Positions 7,059 through 11,705 of a DNA stretch of 11,705 nucleotides are shown piece by piece; positions within the stretch are counted from its first letter, which is position 1, and each line of letters opens with the position of its first letter. The position numbers and the translations under genes are program-made. This DNA is from a bacterium. GTDB lineage: Bacteria > Elusimicrobiota > Elusimicrobia > UBA1565 > UBA9628. The stretch covers positions 1-11,705 of the forward strand of contig JAJYFI010000019.1 of assembly GCA_021790955.1 (NCBI GenBank). Reading direction: 5' to 3'. The notes under the pieces were generated by a model that did no database searches, was not told the DNA's origin, and saw nothing but the letters and a program-made list of their open reading frames with translations.

Positions 7059-8513
7059 ATGGATACGATGAAAACTTTGTTTCTCAATCCCCCGTCCTAC
7101 GAGGGATTCGACGGCGGGGCCGGCGCCCGCTATCAGGCCCGGCGCGAGATTCGCTCCTTCTGGTACCCAACCTGGCTCGCCCAGCCGGCGGCCCTGATCC
7201 CCAACTCCAAGCTCATCGACGCTCCCGCGGACGACCTCGGCGTCGATGAGACCTTGAAGCGGGCCAAGGGCTACGAGCTCGCCATTTTGCACACCTCGAC
7301 GCCCTCGTTCGATAACGACGTCCGGTTTGCGCAGGCTCTCAAGGACCAGGATCCGAACATCAAGGTCGGACTCGTGGGCGCCCACGTCGCCGTCCTTCCG
7401 GAAGAATCCCTCAAGGCGAGCGCCGCCGTGGATTTCGCGGCCCGCGAGGAATTCGACTTCACGATTCTCGACGTCGCCCAGGGCAAGCCCTTGGCGGATA
7501 TCCCGGGCTTGAGCTTCCGCAAGAACGGGCGAGTCACCCACAACCCCGACCGGGAACTCATCGGCGACATGGACTCGCTGCCGAGCGTGATCGACGTTTA
7601 CAAGAGGGATCTCACGATCGAGAACTACTACATCGGCTATTTAAAGCACCCCTACGTCTCCCTCTACACCGGGCGTGGCTGCCCCGCGCGCTGCACGTTC
7701 TGCCTATGGCCGCAGACGGTGGGCGGGCATGTCTACCGGACGAAGAGCGCCAAGAAGGTGATCTCCGAGATGGCCCATGCCGCCGATCTCTTCCCCCACG
7801 TCAAGGAGTTCTTTTTCGACGACGACACCTTCACGGCCGATCTCGCCCGCGCCGCCGAGATCGCCAAGGGCTTGGGCCGCCTGGGGCTCACGTGGTCGTG
7901 CAACTCACGCGCGAACGTCCCTTACGAGTACCTCAAGATCTTCCGCGATAACGGGCTGCGGCTGCTGCTCGTCGGCTACGAATCGGGCAACCAGCAGATC
8001 CTCAACAACATCAAAAAAGGAATCCGCATCGACATCGCCCGGGAATTCACCCGCAATTGCCGCAAGCTCGGCATCACGATCCACGGGACATTCATCCTCG
8101 GCCTGCCCGGGGAAACCCCCGAGACGATCGAGGAGTCGATTCGCTACGCCTGCGATCTAGACGTCGACACGATCCAGGTCTCCCTTGCCGCGCCCTATCC
8201 CGGCACCGAGCTTTACCGCCAGGCCATGGCGAACAAGTGGTTTGACGAGAACGCCCTCGTTCGCAACGACGGGACGCAGGCCTGCACGCTCGAGTACCCG
8301 CATTTGACGTCGGCCGACATCGCCGCCGGCGTCAAGCGCTTCTATTCCCGTTTTTACTTCAGGCCCCGTCCCATCGGCCGCATGATCCTACAGATGGCGC
8401 GGGATCCCCACGAGCGGCGGCGCCGGCTGCGCGAAGGGATCGAGTTCTTAAGCTACCTGAAAAAAAGGACGACGGAGCCCTCGCAGGCCTCGTCCTCGGC
8501 GGTTCCCGCCTAG
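7059..8513 (+). CDS. hpnJ: HpnJ, hopanoid-associated radical SAM protein
   Basis: The 484-residue protein opens with LFLNPPSYEGFDGGAG and then RSFWYPTWLAQPA, the characteristic start of HpnJ. The N-terminal part resembles a cobalamin-binding-type domain. The radical SAM cluster motif CX3CX2C is at cysteines 208, 212 and 215 (GCPARCTFC), followed by WPQTVGGHVYRTKS. A later segment, FILGLPGETPETIEES, is typical of B12-type radical SAM enzymes. In Burkholderia cenocepacia HpnJ is needed to convert bacteriohopanetetrol glucosamine into the cyclitol ether, a ring contraction at the inner membrane. It is the first gene of the rightward hpnJ-hpnI-hpnL set. A terminator-like hairpin starts at its stop codon, so it may be made in excess over the downstream genes. 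Length and motifs indicate an intact enzyme. Confidence 0.95.
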   Translation: MDTMKTLFLNPPSYEGFDGGAGARYQARREIRSFWYPTWLAQPAALIPNSKLIDAPADDLGVDETLKRAKGYELAILHTSTPSFDNDVRFAQALKDQDPNIKVGLVGAHVAVLPEESLKASAAVDFAAREEFDFTILDVAQGKPLADIPGLSFRKNGRVTHNPDRELIGDMDSLPSVIDVYKRDLTIENYYIGYLKHPYVSLYTGRGCPARCTFCLWPQTVGGHVYRTKSAKKVISEMAHAADLFPHVKEFFFDDDTFTADLARAAEIAKGLGRLGLTWSCNSRANVPYEYLKIFRDNGLRLLLVGYESGNQQILNNIKKGIRIDIAREFTRNCRKLGITIHGTFILGLPGETPETIEESIRYACDLDVDTIQVSLAAPYPGTELYRQAMANKWFDENALVRNDGTQACTLEYPHLTSADIAAGVKRFYSRFYFRPRPIGRMILQMARDPHERRRRLREGIEFLSYLKKRTTEPSQASSSAVPA

Positions 8514-8538
8514 GCCACGCTCGCTTCGTGGCCTTTTT
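8512..8538 (+). terminator. Intrinsic-terminator-like hairpin at the hpnJ-hpnI junction
   Basis: AGGCCACG (8512-8519) pairs perfectly with CGTGGCCT (8527-8534) around a 7-base loop, and five T residues (8534-8538) follow. The stem begins in the hpnJ stop codon. The hpnI GTG (8528-8530) lies inside the right arm, so folding of the RNA would both favour termination and hide the start codon. The T tract is short and interrupted by CC, so read-through is likely. Confidence 0.55.
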
Positions 8539-9751
8539 CCTGAAGGGGCTCGCGCTCTTCTCCGGGGCGTTTACAGCGGCCTTCTTCCTCGTCTCCCTTG
8601 TCCTTCTTCGCCGGCGCTTCTCGGGACAACACGGGGGCGCCTTGCCGCAAGGCGCCCCCGTGTTTCCCCCGCCGGCCGAGTTGCCCCCCGTCACCATCTT
8701 CAAGCCTCTCCGGGGCGCGGATCCCGGGCTTTATGAAAACCTGGCGAGCTTTTGCCGTCTGGACTATCCCGCCCTTCAAATCGTCGTGACCACGCAGGAC
8801 TCCCACGACCCGGCGCTGCCGCTCGTGAGAAAGCTGCAGGATGATTTCCCGAGCATTCCCATCGGCATCGCGATCGGCTCCCAGACGATCGGGATCAACC
8901 CTAAAATCAACAATCTCGCGGGAGGACTCCTCCTCGCGCGGCACGGGTTGTGGCTTATTTCAGATTCCGACGTGGGCGTCGGGCCGTCCTTTCTCAAAAA
9001 GGCGGTTGAGAAACTTCAAAGGGACAAGCTCTCGCTCCTGTCGGCTTTCTACCTTTCCACCGCGGACTCGACGCTGTGGGAGCGGCTCGAAGGCCTTCTT
9101 CTCAACGCCCATTTCACGCCCGCCGCTCTCGTCGGCGCGGCGATGGGAAAATCCTTTGCGATGGGCGCCGCGATGCTTGTCGACAAGGACGCCCTAGATC
9201 GAGCCGGAGGCCTTGGCGCGATCGCCGATTACCTCGCGGACGACTACCGCATCGCCCGAGAAATGCTGCGCACGCGGCGGGCCGTCGGATTCGCCGACGA
9301 CTTCGTCGAGACCCGCAACGAATGCCCCTCCTTGGAGCATTATTGGAAAAGGGAGAGCCGTTATTTCGGCACCTTGAGGGTCTGCGACCCCGCGGGCTAC
9401 GCGGGCCTGGTGCTTCTCCAAGGATTCTCGATCCTATCGCTCGCCATCCTTTTCCTCGGCCCCGACCCCCTGGACCTCTCTTTGGCCGCGGCCGTTTTGC
9501 TGTCTCGATCGTTTTTCTTGTCCGCCATCCACCGGAAAGCCGCGGGGCGCGGACCGTCGTGGGCAGACTACCTTCTTCTTCCGCTGAGCGAATGGACCTC
9601 GTTCTGTCTTTGGATCTCCGGGTTTTTCGTCCGCGAAATTTCCTGGAGAGGCCGGCGCTATAAGATTCTCAGAGGCGGCCGGCTCAAGCCCGCCGCCGAC
9701 CCCGACTCCCCGGGAATGAGGGAAGAAAAGATGCGCGTGGCCGCCGCGTGA
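8528..9751 (+). CDS. hpnI: HpnI, hopanoid-associated glycosyltransferase
   Basis: The 407-residue protein belongs to the ceramide-glucosyltransferase-like family (GT21). It has one N-terminal membrane helix (about 7-27), a variable linker, then the catalytic domain: IFKPLRGADPGLYENL (57-72), the metal-binding SDSD (D146, D148), LADDY with D238-D239, and RESRY (275-279), which stands where relatives have (Q/R)xxRW. Hydrophobic C-terminal helices follow (about 292-380). HpnI transfers N-acetylglucosamine to bacteriohopanetetrol on the cytoplasmic side of the membrane. The start GTG 8528 has no ribosome-binding site and is buried in a hairpin stem. No upstream start is available, so the true start is less certain than the gene. 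A perfect palindrome at 8628-8664 encodes residues 34-46 of the linker. The stop overlaps the hpnL start by four bases. Confidence 0.93.
   Translation: MAFFLKGLALFSGAFTAAFFLVSLVLLRRRFSGQHGGALPQGAPVFPPPAELPPVTIFKPLRGADPGLYENLASFCRLDYPALQIVVTTQDSHDPALPLVRKLQDDFPSIPIGIAIGSQTIGINPKINNLAGGLLLARHGLWLISDSDVGVGPSFLKKAVEKLQRDKLSLLSAFYLSTADSTLWERLEGLLLNAHFTPAALVGAAMGKSFAMGAAMLVDKDALDRAGGLGAIADYLADDYRIAREMLRTRRAVGFADDFVETRNECPSLEHYWKRESRYFGTLRVCDPAGYAGLVLLQGFSILSLAILFLGPDPLDLSLAAAVLLSRSFFLSAIHRKAAGRGPSWADYLLLPLSEWTSFCLWISGFFVREISWRGRRYKILRGGRLKPAADPDSPGMREEKMRVAAA
8628..8664. repeat. Perfect 37-base palindrome inside hpnI
   Basis: The 18-base arms 8628-8645 and 8647-8664 are exact reverse complements around a single C at 8646. 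The arms carry a run of five G (or C) and the block GGCGCC. The palindrome sits in the coding sequence for the variable linker between the membrane helix and the glycosyltransferase domain (residues 34-46). No T tract follows on either strand, so it is not a classical terminator, but the RNA hairpin would be extremely stable. Confidence 0.9.
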
Positions 9752-10746
9752 AATTTTTCGAACGAGCCGTCCTCGCGGTGGGCTTCGCGACCCTGCTCCT
9801 CCTTCTCATCAAGCTCAACCCCTCGGTCGTCGCCCACGACATCGCGACGGTAGGCTGGGGATTCCTTCTCATCCTCCCCTTCCCCATTCTCGACAACACT
9901 TTCAACGCCTTCGCTTGGCGCTTCGCCTTTTCCCGGCAGGAGGCCAAGGGGCTGCCCTTCCTCCCCCTTTTCAAGGGGCGCGTGGCCGGGGACGGCGTGA
10001 ACTATCTCACGCCGAGCGGCACGATCGCGGGAGAATTCATCCGTCCCGGCATTCTTGGCGACATCCGGTCCCCCGAGGTCAAAAACGCGAGCGTCGTCGT
10101 CGCCAAGCTCACGCAAAGCCTCTCGCAAGCGCTCTTCATCCTCGTCGGCCTTTTTTTCGTCATCGACGGCCCGCTGCATTTCTTGAACGGGCGGTCGAGG
10201 CATCTGGCGACGGGGTGGGCGCTGCTCGTCGGGACGGTCATCATGGGATCCATCGCCTTTCTCGCCATGAAGCCGGGGTCCGGAGGACGTCCCTGGCAGG
10301 CTCAAGGGCGATTCGGCGGGTTGCGCCTCACCATCCGCCGCTATCTTCTCGACCACCCCGTACGATTCCTGCTTTCGATCCTCTTCTTCGGCTTCGGCTA
10401 TCTCTGGGGCGCCGCGGAGGTGTTGCTCATCACCCATTTCATGGGGCTCTCCCTCCCTCTCCCGACCGCCCTCGCCGTCGAGGTGCTCTCCAACATCGTC
10501 GACTCCCTGATGTTCATGGTCCCGGCGAAAGTCGGCACTCAAGAAGCCGGGAAAACGGCGATCTTCTATTGGCTGGGCTATCCGGCAAGCGCCGGGCTGG
10601 CCTTTGGGCTCATCCGGCACCTGAGGGAGCTCGTATGGGCGGGCGCCGGCTTTCTCATTTACGCCGTCAACCGTTCCGCTCTCGCGGCGGCCTCGTCGAA
10701 GGCTCCTCAACGAGCTCTATCCGAGCTTTTGCGAGAGCCTCTTTGA
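9748..10746 (+). CDS. hpnL: HpnL, hopanoid-associated integral membrane protein
   Basis: The 332-residue polytopic protein has about seven hydrophobic segments, for example residues 6-22, 36-55, 118-140, 155-172, 206-230 and 270-300. It belongs to the HpnL branch of the superfamily that includes the membrane part of lysylphosphatidylglycerol synthase. Typical pieces are GVNYLTPSGTIAGEFIRP (residues 83-100) and VPAKVGTQEAGK in the last third. It is associated with hopanoid clusters and often guessed to move or present hopanoids across the membrane, but this is not proven. The start is GTG 9748, which overlaps the hpnI stop in a 4-base GTGA junction, so translation is probably coupled. The last 80 bases, coding for the hydrophilic tail, overlap the 3' end of the convergent hpnK. 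Confidence 0.92.
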   Translation: MKFFERAVLAVGFATLLLLLIKLNPSVVAHDIATVGWGFLLILPFPILDNTFNAFAWRFAFSRQEAKGLPFLPLFKGRVAGDGVNYLTPSGTIAGEFIRPGILGDIRSPEVKNASVVVAKLTQSLSQALFILVGLFFVIDGPLHFLNGRSRHLATGWALLVGTVIMGSIAFLAMKPGSGGRPWQAQGRFGGLRLTIRRYLLDHPVRFLLSILFFGFGYLWGAAEVLLITHFMGLSLPLPTALAVEVLSNIVDSLMFMVPAKVGTQEAGKTAIFYWLGYPASAGLAFGLIRHLRELVWAGAGFLIYAVNRSALAAASSKAPQRALSELLREPL

Positions 10747-11506
10747 CCCGCGGGCTCATCAGGCACTGGAACTCTTCGTAGGAGTGGTGATGGCGGGGCG
10801 GACGGCCCCGTCCGCTCAAGTCCCGGGCCGAGGGCTCGGCGCTCGGGTGGAAATAGATCTCCGAGAGCCCGCGAGGCAGCCTCGCGAGCAAATGCACCAC
10901 ATAGTCCTCATTCATGAGGCCCGAGCGCATGAGCCCCCACGTCCGATCCGGCAGGAGGACCCCATGCGCCTTCTTGCGCAGATACCGGCCCAAGGCCTCG
11001 TACGTCGCGGCGAGCGCCGCCCGCGCGGCCCTTCCCTTCTTTTCGTAGCCGCGCCAGACTTTCCACTCGCCGTTCGGCAGCCGCGTCCTGGGGATGCCGT
11101 ATTCCTTCGCGAGCCTCGTGAGAACGGGAAAAATCGTAGGGTGGGCGTGCAGGTGGAAGTGACCGTCGATGTGGGTGGGCTTGAGCCCCAAGGCCAGGAA
11201 CTTTTCGATCTGCGAGCGTATGATGGGCTCGATCTCGCGGCGATTTGAAGGGACTCCAAAATAACGAATGCCCCAGAGCGCGGGGGTTTCTCGGCACATC
11301 TCGATATGGACGCCCACGCCCAAGCCGGGATTCGCTTTCGCGATCGCAGCGGCCTCCTGCGCGTAGGGGGCGTTCACCATAAGGCTTGCGTAACGCAGTA
11401 TCCCCTCGCGAAACCCCCTGAGGACGGCCTCGTTAAGGCCTCGCCCAAAGCCGAAGTCGTCGGCCGTGACGATGAGACGCTTGGGCGGCGCGTGGATAGA
11501 GCTCAT
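10667..11506 (-). CDS. hpnK: HpnK, hopanoid-associated ChbG/YdjC-type deacetylase
   Basis: The 279-residue protein shows the YdjC/ChbG fold signatures: LIVTADDFGFGRG with D16-D17 near the start, GVGVHIEM with H67, and THIDGHFHLHAHP (111-123) rich in metal-binding histidines. In the cyclitol-ether pathway HpnK removes the acetyl group from bacteriohopanetetrol N-acetylglucosamine, between the HpnI and HpnJ steps. All expected metal ligands are present, so it looks active. The ATG at 11506 is the only good start; no strong ribosome-binding site is visible. The gene runs against hpnJ-hpnI-hpnL, and its last 80 bases overlap hpnL, so it needs its own promoter, probably in the repeat-rich region right of 11506. 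The C-terminal tail in the overlap is basic and Pro/Arg-rich, unlike a folded domain. Confidence 0.94.
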   Translation of the reverse strand: MSSIHAPPKRLIVTADDFGFGRGLNEAVLRGFREGILRYASLMVNAPYAQEAAAIAKANPGLGVGVHIEMCRETPALWGIRYFGVPSNRREIEPIIRSQIEKFLALGLKPTHIDGHFHLHAHPTIFPVLTRLAKEYGIPRTRLPNGEWKVWRGYEKKGRAARAALAATYEALGRYLRKKAHGVLLPDRTWGLMRSGLMNEDYVVHLLARLPRGLSEIYFHPSAEPSARDLSGRGRPPRHHHSYEEFQCLMSPRVKEALAKARIELVEEPSTRPPRERNG

Positions 11507-11705
11507 GGGAAATGCCTGTCCGCGCTCCTAGTGTTGTGTCTCCAACATATCTTTACAATAGCTGGGCCTATTTCGGCCGGATTCAAGGCGCGAGGAGAGC
11601 GCATACTGAATGTATGCAAGCGACGAGCGACGCGGAAGCCGGGCGAAAGAGGCCCAGCCCGCTGCGGGAAGGCCCATCTTAGGGCCATCGCGTCGTTGCT
11701 TCTCG
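11507..11705. other. Non-coding upstream region of hpnK, rich in hairpins
   Basis: I see no gene in these 199 bases; a 61-codon minus-strand frame over the repeat shows no protein-like features. Next to hpnK there is a small hairpin (TGTTG at 11532-11536 with CAACA at 11543-11547). A nested inverted repeat follows at 11561-11658. Then come CCCGC-T-GCGGG (11658-11668) and GGCCC with GGGCC (11671-11686, 6-base loop). The hpnK promoter should lie between 11507 and about 11560, but I find no convincing -10/-35 pair on the minus strand. On the plus strand TACAAT at 11554-11559 could start a transcript into the repeat. Confidence 0.7.
11561..11658. repeat. 98-base nested inverted-repeat element
   Basis: The ends 11561-11580 and 11639-11658 are inverted repeats matching at 18 of 20 positions, each beginning GCTGGGCC when read inward. 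At the centre GCATAC (11601-11606) and GTATGC (11612-11617) form a second perfect stem around a 5-base loop. The flanks between these stems are weakly complementary. The nested shape suggests a dispersed intergenic palindrome, a miniature element, or a folded RNA. No transposase is present. Similar hairpins continue to the window edge, so the full element may be longer. Confidence 0.7.

Noticed and set aside
9658..10710. Long minus-strand open frame (350 codons) opposite hpnI and hpnL
   Set aside because: The translation is highly charged and low in complexity, as expected for the antisense of GC-rich membrane-protein code. hpnI and hpnL on the plus strand have clear family motifs.
10798..10815. 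GC-rich palindrome (8-base arms GCGGACGG, 2-base centre) just beyond the hpnL stop
   Set aside because: It could end hpnL transcripts, but no T tract follows on either strand, and it encodes hpnK residues. It is short enough to arise by chance at this GC content.
11503..11688. 61-codon minus-strand frame across the repeat element
   Set aside because: It is composed almost entirely of the inverted-repeat sequence, lacks protein motifs, and overlaps the start of hpnK.

Overview
The window is GC-rich bacterial DNA, almost fully coding, with genes packed so tightly that most junctions overlap. GTG and TTG starts are common. The host is most likely a Gram-negative, hopanoid-producing bacterium: four genes of the hopanoid head-group module are present, and two proteins carry export signals. 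The sequence contains no rRNA or other marker that fixes the phylum. The gene style would fit several high-GC phyla known mainly from environmental genomes, and I do not assign one.

Left block, minus strand, 3213 down to 1. Five genes read leftward as one overlapping operon. They are a gamma-carbonic-anhydrase-like hexapeptide protein, a short membrane-anchored histidine-kinase-like protein with a degenerate ATP-binding domain, a single-domain CheY-like receiver, an endonuclease III-related DNA glycosylase with a 4-Cys iron-sulfur motif, and the N-terminal 268 residues of a secreted neutral-ceramidase-like hydrolase that runs off the window. Three junctions are 4-base or 11-base overlaps. The glycosylase instead starts at a lone TTG inside the receiver gene.

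Middle, 3290-7011. uvrA reads rightward from a 76-base divergent spacer shared with the left operon. It ends stop codon on stop codon with a leftward gene for an exported zinc peptidase of the peptidase MA type.

Right block, 7059-11506, hopanoid head-group genes. hpnJ (radical SAM), hpnI (glycosyltransferase) and hpnL (membrane protein) read rightward, and hpnK (deacetylase) reads leftward toward them, its 3' end overlapping hpnL by 80 bases. From work on Burkholderia cenocepacia, HpnI adds N-acetylglucosamine to bacteriohopanetetrol, HpnK deacetylates it, and HpnJ contracts the sugar ring to give the cyclitol ether. HpnL is a membrane protein of unproven role, perhaps in transport. The core genes (squalene-hopene cyclase, hpnH, hpnG) are not in this window.

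The most unusual non-coding features are two strong hairpins at the hpnJ-hpnI junction and in early hpnI, and a nested inverted-repeat element at the right edge. The first hairpin looks like an intrinsic terminator whose stem contains the hpnI start codon. The second is a perfect 37-base palindrome inside the hpnI coding sequence. The edge element lies upstream of hpnK and looks like a dispersed palindromic repeat or a structured RNA. I see no tRNA, rRNA, CRISPR array, transposase or phage gene.
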